From the NCBI GenBank assembly GCA_000328365.1, contig KB297953.1, forward strand, positions 58,559 to 122,558: 64,000 bases of DNA, given 5' to 3'. Source of the DNA: Capitella teleta (lineage: Eukaryota > Annelida > Polychaeta > Capitellidae). Below, piece by piece: positions 40,401 to 52,900 of this stretch (positions are counted from its first letter, which is position 1; every line of letters starts with the position of its first letter). Made by a program: the position numbers and the translations under genes. The notes under the pieces were generated by a model. It saw nothing but the letters and a program-made list of their open reading frames with translations. It made no database searches and was not told the origin of the DNA.

Positions 40401-40590
40401 TTATCACAAATTCTGTTTTCATCAATTCTAAGTAAATTAGTAACGGTTGTCGTGTAACAGTGGCGTATTGGCATGGATTTGATTGGAAGAAACTTCAAAA
40501 AAGTTGGACTGTCCAATCACGAGTCGAAGAAGTGTGCCCGAAGTGATATCCCCAACCACCCCCCGCCCCAAAAAAAAAAAAAAAAAGAAA
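37492..40590. other. 5' flank of filament gene and repeats, no gene
   Basis: The 5' UTR and promoter of the filament gene are expected near 37.5-38.3 kb. At 39362-39399 a short block with GGACCGCCGAAGCAGTATAT matches one at 48343-48380, beside the second copy of a larger repeat. Nothing else was recognised. Confidence 0.45.
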
Positions 40591-40593
40591 AAA

Positions 40594-41262
40594 AGAACAA
40601 GAGTCAATCAGAGATGTGACCAAGGATAATTTTTAATTTAGCAATTGATTAATTACCTTGATCAAACAACATGAACGAAATCGCAGCAATATTAGTTCAT
40701 GATGCTAAACGATAGTTTATGCTTCAATTTATGATTTATGGCAGAATTGCGCTACCAATGAGCTAAATATGCATTTCTATTTGTCACGACTTCACATTAT
40801 CATTTAATGTATGATGAAAACTAATGCAATTCAACAATTATAAGGATTTTTAATACTACAGCATATAGGCTGTGCAGAACCATCGAATGTGCCAGCCAGA
40901 TGGTCTGACTCAATCTGCATGTTCACAGAAGTTGACATATTTATGGCTCTATCAAAGATCAGCTGGGCTCAGCCAAGTAGACATGCTATGTGCATTGGAT
41001 TGATTATATTGCACTAAGCTAAACCAATTATAAATGCAGTATACCACTAGACAGTTAAAGAATGTTATAAGTGGCCAAATTTGATAGCAATAATAGTTTA
41101 ATGATCAAACGAATTCAAAATAATAATCAATTTAGCTATTAAATGCTTTAATGAGCACAATGACCTTGAACTTCAAGCAACATCATTTAAAATCAGGATT
41201 TCGTAAGAGGTGTATGCGTGGCATATACTCTGCGAATTTCAAGACCACAACTTACATAACCA
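40594..41262. repeat. Copy 1 of dispersed 0.65-kb repeat
   Basis: From TCAGAGATGTGACCAAGG to about 41262 this block aligns with 48478-49100 at moderate identity, including AGTTCATGATGCTAAAC, GTGCAGAACCATCGAATGTG and TTTCGTAAGAGGTGTATGCG. It ends at a GAGAGA tract. No protein is encoded in common. Confidence 0.85.
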
Positions 41263-41263
41263 T

Positions 41264-41380
41264 AGAGAGAGAGAGAGAGAGAGAGAGAAATCATTTATTT
41301 AACAACATACTTCAATGTGAATTAAACGGGGGAAATTTTTTTTTTTTTAATATATATATGTATATATATATATATATATA
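41264..41380. repeat. GA and TA microsatellites with a T run
   Basis: A GA repeat at about 41264-41288, a run of T near 41336-41348 and a TA repeat to about 41380. These interrupt or bound the dispersed repeat copy that ends here. Confidence 0.85.
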
Positions 41381-42124
41381 AAGTAATGTTGAAAGTTTTA
41401 TACAAATTGCACCACGCAGAGTAAGCGCAATAAACTGCCTCCACGAGCATACCGGGAGGGGGGCCGGGGGAGTGGGGGATCACTGACCGCAAGCAGGGCA
41501 AAGACGGTGGAGTGGAGTCTTTGTTGTATCTGCTGGCCTTGTGTATCTGCCCTGATGGATTGAATGAGGCGACCTTTGACCCCAATCTGTAGGAAGATCG
41601 CAGAATTCTATTTTTCTGTACAGCTTCATACGAGCATCTGTGAATTACGACTCGTCAAATATTGAAGCCCCCGAGCAGCACTCACGTTGTGCATTCAGTC
41701 CTTGATAAACCCCAGTAAATGCATGAAATAGTAGCATGTAATAGAGGGCCTTCTGGCGTTCATTCTACGGCATTATACACAATCTGGCTATGCGGAATCT
41801 AGCTACGGGCTATTTCATGACCGTGAGGCTCGATTCGGGCTGCCTTTACTTTTAGTTAATTCACCCCTTTGTACAGCTCCCCAGTCGCCGCATTTCTTAC
41901 TGTTGATGCCGTCAAGTGATTATGTGGCCATAGTTTTCTGTTAAATGTTGTTGTGAGTTAACCCAGTGGGGTTAGAAGGGGTGCAAATGAGGTCAGAATT
42001 CTCGCTACACCAGAGATATAAGTCACATATTAAGCAGATTAGGTAGATGCATTGGATGCATGAGGCGCACATTTCGGTTTCTTTCATCATCTTAGCCGCT
42101 TGACTGCTTGCAGTTCATACATAC

Positions 42125-42380
42125 CAGCGTCGGATGAGATAGCCTTCTGACCTATTGACCTCAAGAGCATGAGGTCAGAGCGACTAATCACTGGGATCTC
42201 GTTTGTGATGCACGAGATACGTTTAAACAGTTCACTGAGTTCAGAACTGGAAGTGAACTTCGTCTCGGGCACTGCCCATAACATGAAAAATCGAGGTTTA
42301 CTGGCGTAATTGAATTATAGCGAAGGTATGCTCACATACTTCTCCTTCATAAAGAAATCTTCTGCCGTGATTTCGTCCAT
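42125..42380 (-). CDS. Possible two-exon orphan gene fragment
   Basis: On the minus strand ATG at 42380 opens MDEITAEDFFMKE, reaching a GTATGT donor after 42340. A second open stretch, 42300 to 42125, follows an acceptor and reads KPRFFMLWAVPETK, then S/E/L-rich residues and TNEIPVISRSDLMLL, ending at another GTATGT donor. The composition looks coding and the phases agree, but the implied intron is only 39 bases, very short for an animal. I recognise no family. It may be part of a longer gene or a chance open frame. Confidence 0.25.
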
Positions 42381-43154
42381 TCTGACCGCCGTGATGGACA
42401 CACGAAGAGGCAATAATCTGATAGAGTCACTGACGAAAACAATGAGCTAAAGTCTCTTTTGAGTGAAGGAAGAAAATTGAGAGTATGACCTCCCTTGATG
42501 TGTCCATTTCATTTATCTAAAGCCGTCATCTAGATGACCATGATTGATGGTGATATGAATGCAAGATTATCTCACTGGAAAGCAAAACCTCAAAGAAAGC
42601 GATATGCTTGTTCTAAATGTACCAGCCGCAAGGTATGAAATGAACAGCAATCGCCATTGTGCTGGTCAGGTGTCTGAGCGAAGATTCTGCCTCAGGGCCC
42701 TTTACCTGGTCAGCTAATATTGCCCTTGGTCACTTAATGTCGAATGCGTCCGTTAGAGTGAATTCCCATCTTTCTCTTTTATTTCGTTTCTTGATCTATA
42801 GCTAACCATATTTCTCTTACAGTATTACCAAAGAATTTTATTCATCTATCAAGTATGACAATTTAAAAGCAGTTTTTAGTGGCTAATTATAGGTTTGATA
42901 TCGGTCATAACGGCTTGGTGTTTTCATTAAACGATTAAGTGCATCAATTGGGGGAAAATCCCAACATCAAAAGTTAGAGCAAGGATTTTCATGTTCAGTC
43001 CAATCATTAGATTCAGATTAAAAAAAATCAAAATTATTATGTCACAATAATCGAAAATGTGTGAAACTTTACTCTTCAAACTACAAGGGTTATTCGAAAA
43101 GTTTTCGACAGAAAGCCACTCAGCCAGTTAAAATAATTATTTCGTAGCATAATA

Positions 43155-44700
43155 TATGAATAAAGCCCGAGCTCAATACAAAATCCGGCCGAGCTGTAAG
43201 ATCCCAGGAGAGTATTCGTATGGGACGTATGGCAGACGGTGTTTTACCAGGTAGAAGTAGGAACTTCTGGGATAAAGTATAAGGCTTATAACACGCGCCA
43301 AATCTCGTCCCCTCCTATTCTTGTGGATGGCGCAAATACAGAGAAGGGAATAAATGACGTGTTTACCTCAAAGTATCGGGACTTATATAACATTGTTTCA
43401 TTTGACGTTCTAACCATGGATAGTTTTTTTTTACGTGATATCAATGGTAGGGTGCGGTCTGGTTGTAGTGACTATTGTGTCGCACTTCATGACATTACCC
43501 CTGTTGAGGTTACAGCTGCTATTAAAAAGCTCCGTCCGCATAAAGGTAACGTTGAAGTTGAACTTTCGACCAACCGTCTCATTCAAGGAGAAACTGTACT
43601 GTATGAATACTTAGCCATCTATACAACCTCATGGTAAATCACAGCTATACCTCACCAAATTCACCATAAAAATCTGCCAGTAACTCCTCTAACTACCGTG
43701 CAATTGCCCTTGCAATTGTTTTTTTGTAAACATTTAGACAAAATAATTATGATGAAATATGCTGGAAATTTAGTGACTTCTGATCTTCAATTTGGGTTCA
43801 AGGAAAAATCTTCAACCACTCAATGTACTTTTGTTATAAATGAAATAGTCGATATCTACACTAGTAATAATTCCACATTGCATGTTGTACTGTTAGACGC
43901 CTCTCAAGCATATTGTAAATTGTTTAAAGCTCTGGATGATCGAAATGTATGTCCACTTATAATTCGTTTCTTTATATTCTATGTACACTAATCAAACTTT
44001 AAGAGTTGAGTGGGGACGGTCTCTCTATATTATTATACCCCTTTTAAGTGCACAAATGATGTTAAACAGGAAGGTGTTTTATCCCCGGTACTTTTTCGTC
44101 TTCATATGGATGTTTGTTTGTTTTTTTGTTTGTTTTTTTGTTTGTTTTTTTGTTTTTTTTTTGTTTTTTTTTTTTAATATTGTGTCGATCAAACGTTGGT
44201 TGTCGTTTTGGTGAGCACTTTTGGGGCGCTCTTTGTTATGCGAACGATTTAACTCTCCTCGCTCCTAATAGAAGTTCAATTAAATTATTACTAAAAGTAT
44301 GTCAAGATTTTGCTAACGAATATTCTGTAAAATACAATTTAAAAAAGGTTTAAGATTCACTATAAAAGTGGTGCCCTTTCAGGAGAATAAAATATTAAAT
44401 CCGTATCGTCATGCTACTTAAAAGCTTGTCGAAAGGTAAAAATACCACGAAAGGATTCCGGGACACTTACTTATTAACGGGTTCGTTGGCCGTTCTTTTG
44501 ATTCATCGATTCCAATGAAACTTGATACATACATGCAAATGAACATGAAAATGTGTTTGACAAATTATTATAGGGCTCACACGAGGATTTTCCGTTTTCA
44601 TTCATATTTAATTACGAAGGTGAGCATAAGTTTAAGTTCGGTGATCTTTTCTAGGCTATATTTGATCACTTTCTAATAACTTCATTAAAATGTTACATTC
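43155..44700 (+). mobile_element. Decayed LINE (CR1/Jockey-like reverse transcriptase)
   Basis: A 5'-truncated non-LTR retrotransposon fragment. In order on the plus strand it shows the pre-RT region GRSRNFWDKV (frame changes follow), TAAIKKLRPHKGN, the RT palm LQFGFKEKSSTTQCTF, VVLLDASQAYCKL, then NDVKQEGVLSPVLFRLH and the catalytic box as YANDL where active elements have YADDL. A GTTT-rich microsatellite at about 44107-44176 has expanded inside it. Weak similarity to the thumb region continues to about 44.7 kb. There are several frameshifts and no endonuclease domain. The exact clade within the CR1/L2/Rex/Jockey group is not resolved. Confidence 0.85.
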
Positions 44701-45298
44701 TCGTTTATTTTTCATTGTTTTGGTGCGCTTTTAAAGAAAATATTGGAGATAATCATCGATGGTTAACTGTCTAAAATCGATTGTGAATTGGTGCGTAAAT
44801 CAGGAGTCTCCCGCATTTTACAGAAATGTCCACCCGGCCCTGCTTCACTCAAATCGGCCCAGAGGTGATTATGTGACTTTTTGAAAAAATTAGTGCTTAT
44901 ATGGAAAGCTAACCTATAATTATTTATTCAAATGAAATTACAACTTTCTGTGATAACGCGTTCTATGTTAGGCCCATAACAATCCTCGTAATACTGATCA
45001 GTGAGATCAAGGTGATCGGTGACCATATAATATTATTTCATGGAGCCAGTAAAGACCTTGAATTATAATTGCAGTTTTTTTTTTTTTTTACTGGTATCAA
45101 GTTCATTTACACCCCTCATAATTTCGCAACCGACGTCACTTTAGAGTCTTCTAAATCGTGTTTTATCGTCTTACTACACAATGCAGAGACTTACTTATTA
45201 ATTATTAGAAATAAACTGTAATTTAATATGGTTAAATAAACGTCACGATTCTATACAATTCAAAGGAAATACGGTGTGTTTATTCGCAGGACATGTTA

Positions 45299-46365
45299 TT
45301 ACTTGAACCACTTAGAAGTAGGAGCAGTGCCAGGCTCGGGAAAGGCGCAGCAGGGGTTGTTTTTATAGTGATTTCTGAAGAGAGTCAATGTCATGCAGTT
45401 AATTAAGAAACTCGGCGAATAAGATGAACTCACAGGCAATGTTTAAATTGCGGCCAAAACTGGTAGCACGCCCCCTGGAAAATATTATAACATATGTGAA
45501 TATTAATTCATTGAATTGAATAACCAATAAGTAACATGCATAAAGGAAATTTATCCTGCGGCTGGGGGTTCTAGTAATAATGCGAGGCATGATTCGCGTC
45601 ACAATTCCCTCACCTCTTCCTGAGACTCCGGGGACTTCTTGGCCTCCGCAATGAATGACATCGACGCAATGGCGATCAGGAGGCATACGACAAAGAACTT
45701 CATTCTGGCTAAAATCAAATGAAACTTAATTAAGAAAAAGTTATTCTATAATACACATAAATGTGCCCGTCTCCATTTGGTTATTCTTCCTTGTGACTAT
45801 ACAACTAAAAGTGTGATATCACAAATTTAACACGATTAATCTTTTAAATTATAATGCAGTGATTTAGGGTTTTACAAAACTGCAATGCAGTGATTTTACT
45901 TTGACAAAACTGTCCATGGTATCACTTCGTATTAATGTACATTACACATTAGAGCGACAATTAGGTAACACGGTGAAGTGGGCGCTCCACAGCAAATATT
46001 ACCATCATTAACTTGAATGGAGACCTTGAACATTATTCTAACTTTCTGCTCAAACATAAGGCTATAACCACGGTAGATAGTTATTGTAACATTGCACTCG
46101 ATGATCTATATGTTTATCATTCTTTATTGGTGAGGCATAACCAATGGCGTGATTGAACGCGATGAGATATTTATATGCCAAGAATCAATCAATTGTTACT
46201 TAAACTGCTGTTTACAACAATACAGTATCTTTGACGACGGAATTATTATGAGCTTTAGCGATGCCCCTTTTGTTCTAGAATTATCTGAGTGTGCTAATGA
46301 TAAGCAATTATTGATACCGATGACAGCAATCCACATACCTGTTGATTCGGGAGACTGAGATAGAT
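45299..46365 (-). CDS. Secreted cysteine-rich small peptide gene, unit 1
   Basis: Inverted paralogue of the complete gene at 55.1-56.0 kb. A TATA-like TTTAAA at 46385-46390 precedes a noncoding first exon that ends at 46339 with a GTATGT donor. After an intron of about 630 bases the coding exons are 45614-45703 (ATG at 45703), 45434-45474 and 45299-45375. Exon 2 encodes a signal peptide, MKFFVVCLLIAIAS, ending near the cleavage motif AEA. Exon 3 encodes ACYQFWPQFKHC, which keeps the paralogue's Cys-x9-Cys and FWPQ. The last exon has clear nucleotide similarity to the paralogue's. The copy looks nearly whole but with about one break in frame, which could be real decay or a sequencing slip. A poly-A signal follows at 45279-45284. 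Function unknown; host defence or venom-like and hormone-like roles are all open. Confidence 0.7.
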
Positions 46366-46429
46366 TGAATCGAGGCGCCCCTCCTTTAAATGTTGCCACT
46401 TCAAGGTTTCTCCAATTGGACTGGCAGAA

Positions 46430-46497
46430 GATGGAACAGCGACGTGGCTTTAGATTAGATGCGCTTAATTGAGAAACCATCGTGACCGCAAATATTT
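46430..46497 (-). promoter_or_regulatory. Conserved upstream module, unit 1 (cut by gap)
   Basis: On the minus strand TTGCGGTCACG (46482-46492) is followed by CTAAAGCCACGTC (46441-46453). The same pair in the same order lies upstream of the other three units. Here the second motif has lost its ATCACTT half. The module is cut off upstream by the assembly gap. Confidence 0.75.
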
Positions 46498-46547
46498 NNN
46501 NNNNNNNNNNNNNNNNNNNNNNNNNNNNNNNNNNNNNNNNNNNNNNN
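46498..46547. other. Assembly gap (50 N)
   Basis: Exactly 50 unknown bases, a placeholder length. It removes the far upstream part of peptide unit 1. Confidence 0.99.
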
Positions 46548-46684
46548 TTACTTCTAGTCTTTTACTTTTAGTAATCTAGTTTTTTTTTTTTTTTTTTTTT
46601 TTTTTAGTTTCTAGTAATTTACCCAGTTGTGTTCTATCGGTTGTTGCTATATCTGAACCGTTGAATGCTTCCATTGTTGAAGCC

Positions 46685-46685
<1 letters not shown>

Positions 46686-46750
<65 letters not shown>
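46686..46750. repeat. AAT microsatellite
   Basis: About 21 copies of the triplet TAA. It follows a T run at about 46579-46604. The long Leu run it could encode on the minus strand is not a gene. Confidence 0.95.
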
Positions 46751-46751
<1 letters not shown>

Positions 46752-46759
46752 TTATTTCG

Positions 46760-47762
46760 TACAAAAACATGTACAGGAAAAATGAACGGATAAAGAAAAA
46801 CAAAAACGATAAAGGTAAAGGTAATGGTAATGGTTAATATAAGTGCATGCAATAATCCAAATGTGAAACTATGCTGTGCTATACAATAAAATTATTATAC
46901 AATATGATGATTAATGTTAATATTTAAAAAAAAAAAAAAAAAATTGTGATTGTAACATCATAAACATGAGCAATTGTTGAGTGAAAAACTCACTGCAATT
47001 GATTACTGCAATTGATATAAAAGATATGCTAATTAAAATAACAATCCCTTTCGCACAATACCATCGTCTGAGTTATTATTCGCCGATTTCTTAATTCCCA
47101 ATTAGGGATTCAGGCCAGCATATATTTCATATATTGTAGGCAGTTTAGCGCATAGATATTCATTTGGAGATATCTTTGTGCCAACCATGACAAAACCGTG
47201 AGTGTATTTTTCTTCTCCAAGGAGTCTATTCTGCTGAAATAGGTGGATCTCAGGATATTCGTAGCCGAAATTAAGGTATTTTAATGAGTTCTGAGGCCTT
47301 ATCTTCCCTATCTGACCCGTCTTTTTTTCCTCTATAGATATCAGTCGATTGCATTTCTTCCCTGTCACTCATACAGCAAACATGGCTGCCTTAAACCAGT
47401 CTTGGGTGTGAGCTGTATTGAAATGAAATGAAATGAAATGAAAGCTAACAGGTTTTGTCAGTCCTGGTGGTTTGCTGCATCCAGAACGGGGTCAGTGCAC
47501 AGTAGACCTGGTTTCTTGAGTTTACGTCTGCTCGGTGTTGCATTTGTCGTTAGTGCTTGATACACTGTATCCATTTTGACGGTTTTGCCCTTTGATCAAC
47601 TCAACACTCCAGAAGGCTTCGGAATATTTCTCTTCAGCAAGCCGCAAGCCTTCCTAAAGGGAAGATTTATCAAAAATTTTAATTAGGGATGCAAGGATGG
47701 TGCCATGTTCCGGATAATCGGATAAAGAAAACTGTGCGATTATTATCCGGTGTTTTCGGACG

Positions 47763-47793
<31 letters not shown>

Positions 47794-48470
47794 ACACATT
47801 ACACATTACTTCGATTAAATATTGATTTTTTCGTCTATTTTACTTTCTATACTTCCAAATGAGCATTGAATTGTATGATTATATGTGTCAATTATCCTCA
47901 TCAGGATGAATCCAATACAATATACAGCAAGTTTCACAACAAATATGTTCGAAATATTAAAGGCCTGGATAAAAAGATCTTTTCCATTGTGGTATGACCA
48001 ATCATTGCTTAGCTATATTGGCATTTTGTTAGCTTACTCTTTGGCTGTGCGATTTTCAGTTACACTAGTATATGAGAATGTATTAAGAGAGCATTGTAAC
48101 ATATGGTGCAGTTAATGGCGAGCCCCACATTCATGTCATGTGACAATGGCCAGATGTTATCAAATGAGTCAATCGGTGGCAATCATGGGTTAGTATCTCA
48201 TGCTTGCACTGTGTGATGGGCCAAATGAGGACAAATCCAAAAGGAGTGGGCTGGACCAGAAAAGAAATCTAATAATTGTATTTATTTATTTTATTTATTT
48301 ATATAAAATTTATATATATAATAAACAGGCACTTACTTAAATGTGATGTGGAGGACTGGACCGCCAAAGCAGTATATGCCCTCAATAAATTAAGTAACCT
48401 ATGACAAAAGTGTGCGTCGATTTACATTAGAGATCATAAGAATAATTATACAAAAAGTAGAATAAAAAAA
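46760..48470. other. Intergenic with simple repeats
   Basis: Poly-A runs at 46926-46942 and 47763-47789, and an AATGA pentamer repeat at about 47421-47442. An open frame on the minus strand at 47102-47368 (88 codons) looks coding-like in composition but matches no family I know, so it is left uncalled. A short shared block at 48343-48380 matches 39362-39399. Confidence 0.5.
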
Positions 48471-48473
48471 CAA

Positions 48474-49350
48474 GAATCAGAGATGTGACCAAGGAACTTT
48501 TTAAATTAAGCTATTGATAAACCTTGATCAAGGAAACATGAACGTAATCGCAGCAATATTAGTTCATGATGCTAAACTATAGTATATGTTTCAATTTATG
48601 ATTTACAGCAGAATTGCGCAACCAATGAGCTAGATATGCATTTTTACCTGACATGACTTTACATTATCATTTAATGTATGATGAAAACTAATGCAATCCA
48701 ACAATTTAAACGATTGTTTATACTAACGCATAAAGGCTGTGCAGAACCATCGAATGTGCCAGATAGTCTGACTCAATCTGCATGTTGATAGAAGTTGACA
48801 TATTTATGGCTCTATCAGGGGTCAGCTGGGCTTAGCCCAGTATACTTGGTATGTATATTGGATTGATTATATTGCACTAAGCTAAACCAATTATCGTTGC
48901 ATTATACCACCAGACAGTTAAATAATGCCATAACTGGCCAAATTTGACGGCAATAAAAGTTTAATTATCAAACAAATTCAAAATAATATTCAATTATGCA
49001 ATTAAATGCTTTAATGACCACGATGATCTTGATTTTCAAGCAAATTAATTTAAAATCAGAATTTCGTAAGAGGTGTATGCGTGGCATATACACTGTTGAG
49101 TCCACATTTGAAAAGGTCATAATTGCTATTATGCAAGATTACCCAAGAACAGTGCATCTAGGAGCCGTAATAATTCCAAGCTTTATTTTACATATTGATG
49201 CACTGAATCATTTTATGCCAGTTACAAGTCGCTAGCATTATTAGTCAATGAGTTATTTGCGGTCGAGTTTTCAACTTTGAAAAATCACTGCGATCTTGAC
49301 CTTTAACCTTTAACCTTTGACCTTCGAACTTTCAGTGTTAATCCAAAATA
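48474..49350. repeat. Copy 2 of dispersed repeat, first tandem unit
   Basis: It matches the block at 40594-41262 over its first 640 bases and continues through a stretch with TTGACCTTTAACCTTTAACC and TTTGACCTTCGAAC. The next 600 bases repeat the second half of this unit. Confidence 0.85.
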
Positions 49351-49995
49351 ACTTGCTTCATTAATAAGTGCAACTTACTAATTCAAAATATTAAGTACCG
49401 AATTTTGTTTAACGGAATACCAAAGCGATGAAATTGGCTAAGTGTTGCCTAATATGTGTTCCGACCAAAAACACACACATATTCTGAATTATCACATTTC
49501 TTTTCAAAACTCGACAGCACATGCACGTTGTATGCAACTCAGAAGAGTTACAAAATTTACAAAATTCGAAATAATCATCAATTTATGCAATTAAATGTTT
49601 TAATTACTACAATGACCTTGACCTTGGTGCAACCTCAATATGAACTTATAATTACGTAAGGTGGCTATATTAGCAATATACACTGCAAATTTCAATGCTA
49701 CAACCTGCTTAACAACCGTCTCATTTTCTATTATGCAAGATTACGCAAAAACGGTGCATCTGAGAGCAGCAATAACGCCATGCATTGTTGTACATATTAA
49801 TGCACTAAATCGATTGATATACGTTGCAAGACCCTGGCTCAATTAATGAATTAGCTAAAAGCGATCCAATTTGAAATTTTGAAAAATCGCTGTGACCTTG
49901 ACCTTTGACCTTTAATCTACAAATTTTGATCAGACTCGTAGAATGACATGTACAACCAATGTGTTAAATTTGCCGACTTACACCTCACTGAGTGA
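49351..49995. repeat. Second tandem unit of the dispersed repeat
   Basis: Landmarks recur at an offset of about 595 bases from the first unit: AATTATGCAATTAAATG at 48990 and its near match at about 49583, TATTATGCAAGATTAC at 49128 and 49730, and the TGACCTTGACCTTTGACC run near 49295 and 49896. Divergence is considerable, so the tandem is old. Confidence 0.8.
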
Positions 49996-52900
49996 CAATA
50001 ATTTGCGTTATGGTTAAAGTGTTATTGATGCTTCATTCATGCGATTAATTACTACCACGCGAAGGATGGTAATTAATTTCACAGTTTTACTTCAAATTTT
50101 GAGAGCAAGAATGAAAAGAACGTATTTTGAAGATCTATGAAGATAGCCATGCAGAGGCTAATATTGAATGTTTGAAATCAATGAGATATGCATAGAGACA
50201 GTATAGGCCTAACATTGACGTCAATATTAATAATGACAGATATATTGGATCAGATAGATCAGAAAATCCTGATGTGTTGTTTAATAAGAAAGCAAGGATA
50301 GGCTGCTCTATTGCAGAGTTACAGGCAAATGTAGATCAGTTTTACTAATTGCATAGAATAGACAAATCTACAAGCGATTAAGTTATGTCAAGCTAATGGC
50401 CATTATTTTATATTGAATTACTAACCCCCCCCCCTCCCAAAAGAATTTGCTCGACATCGTTCCGTCGAAATTGATTAGCTTTTGATAACATCAATTACTG
50501 GCTACAAGATAGCACAATCTCGCAGTTGGAATAGAAAAAAAAGGTCATGAAAATGCATGCATGCTTTATCTTTCTCTTATGCATATCCTCAAAATTATCG
50601 ACATTGCATGGCCATACAGATTCTTGCATTCAGGTCTACTGCAAGGTCATAAGATGCATCTGGACTTTAATTTAATTTAGGCCGTGGCCTTGTTCTCTCA
50701 CAGACAATAGATCATACGGGGATTATGGTGTCTTCTATTTGATGACTGTTGCCCTGAAGGTAATAAGATAATTACACACACTCAGCGGCTAGACGCATCC
50801 ATGCGAGTTGCAGTAACTGTCGGCCGATGCCTATTAGTTAACGCCCTATGGCTGAAGACGTTGCAGTCGCATTAAAATCATTCGTTATCTGCACCAGAGT
50901 CGTTGGACCTGAGACAATCCATTGTCACAGAGTTTTTGCGTTCAATTTGCGTATTGCTGTCTGAAATTGAATTCAGTTCCCTTGAGATGCTCGACGGACA
51001 TCGTGTGCAAGAGATTGCTACGCTCCATAAAGACAATTGCTCCACTATTGGATCGCCTTTTTCTTTCGTATTTGGGATTCTCTGATTCATTTGCTAGATT
51101 TTTGCGTCGCTGACGGTGACTAATCTTCTTGGGATAGCTAAATCTATTTTCGAAATTCGGAATTATCGAGTTCAGCGCAGCTCGTGAATTTGAGAACAGA
51201 ATAAAGGAGAAGAACATGGAATATTTTCATTGCTGTCAGCTTGCCACTATTTTAGTTCGATGCTAGACGAAATGTGCCTACCCTCGTATTAAGGATTGGT
51301 AACAGAGAGAAGACACCGAAAAGGCTTAATGGTAGAAGTTGATCTGGTACAAAACTATCGACACTCTGATCTGCATATTGAGGTTGCAAGCACATATATA
51401 TTGTCACCCAGAATTCTGAATTGAATACTTAAAGCGATTTAGAAGTAAAGAGACAAAGGCGCTATTCCCTAATTTGGGGAGTACAGATGCGGTGTGTTTA
51501 ATGTCGCCGTGTCGACGATTTCGAATTTTGTTATGCTGCTGACAAGCGGTGCACTATGTATCATTCATGCTTGCTGCCACGGAGTATCCCTTCCAAGGAA
51601 AGAGGATCAAATGTCATAGACGAACAGAGGAATTCCCAGAAGGAGAGGATTCCCCTTTATCTGTTATGAACGCGATGAGATAAATGTGTGACCTGAATCC
51701 ACAGACAACAAACTGAATGATTGGAGAAATATCTAACACCGATGGCATGTACACTATTGGTGTTCCAAATCCAAAGGGGCACACAGTTTCACAAGACAAA
51801 ATGGTTTAATTAATTTACAGGTTTTCAACACACCCATGTATGTACCATAGTTATAGATTGGGGAGATTGGTGCTGGGAAATTTGCGCTAAGATTAAGAAT
51901 TGCTTCCCGCATTCTGTCGTAAATGCTTCTGATAATTTTGATTTTCTCCTCCAAAATAACAATTTTGTTAATTATTAGTTGTTATGAGCATATCACAGTA
52001 CATTGTACATGTATGCTTGCAATGAAAGATTAGGTTGGGGCTCTTTTTCATACGAGTTTTCCTAAATTATGTACTCGAGTTTGACCACTGAAGTTCAAGT
52101 GATGTTGGACCACTTGTAGTGCGAGGCCAAATACTGGAGCACAATGAAGCGATGAGTAAAATGGACTGAGGAAGAGACACACGCCATTGTTCTGAAATGG
52201 GACGCTTTGTGCTGAGTTGGTGACACATTGTGTCAGAGCTAAATGATGAATGACTCTCATTTGTGGCGTGTGCATCTTGCTCAATTACACAATTGTTTCT
52301 CTAATCTGAGCTGCTGGCAACGCAAGAGCTCACAATATAATCTGGAATGCCTCGATGCCAGACAATAATGCGAACTGAAATATATTTCAACAGAAGAATT
52401 ATTACACTGAGCATGGTGAAAGATTACATAATCACATTCTGCCTCGCACAATTTGTCATTTTTCAAGACATTCAGTTGTGGGTAATTATGCTAAACTTTG
52501 GCAGAATTCCATGGCACGGTTCTGTCAGATTTCAGATAGCATAATGGACCTATTTATTGAGACAAGGTTCTGCTTATCACGTTGTTCAATCTAAAGCCAC
52601 GTTTCTTTCTCTTTCAGGGTGCAATTCAATTATACAAAAACACATATCCAAACTTGACATTAATCCACAATATACTGAATGGCAAAATTCTAGTAACCCC
52701 AGCCTTGTTGCGGGTGCAATGCCATGGACGCTACGCTTATCCTATGCGCTATAACATAGCTACTGAAAATAGATCTGTCATAAACGGAATTTGTTACAAC
52801 ACATTATTTTATTTATTTGTAATGTCTCAATTGAGTGTAAACTACTAATAACCGCTTGACAAATTGATTTCATTTTAACATGCTATGTTTGGACGGTAAA

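Noticed and set aside
43081-43110. Possible mariner-type end (ACAAGGGTTATTCGAAAAG)
   Set aside because: Resembles known mariner tips but no matching inverted end was found in the window.
46634-46852. Poly-Leu open frame
   Set aside because: Produced by the AAT microsatellite.
47102-47368. 88-codon minus-strand frame
   Set aside because: Composition is plausible, but there is no recognisable family, splice context or second copy.
50878-51217. Several overlapping open frames on both strands
   Set aside because: None has a domain or conserved motif; overlap on both strands suggests chance.
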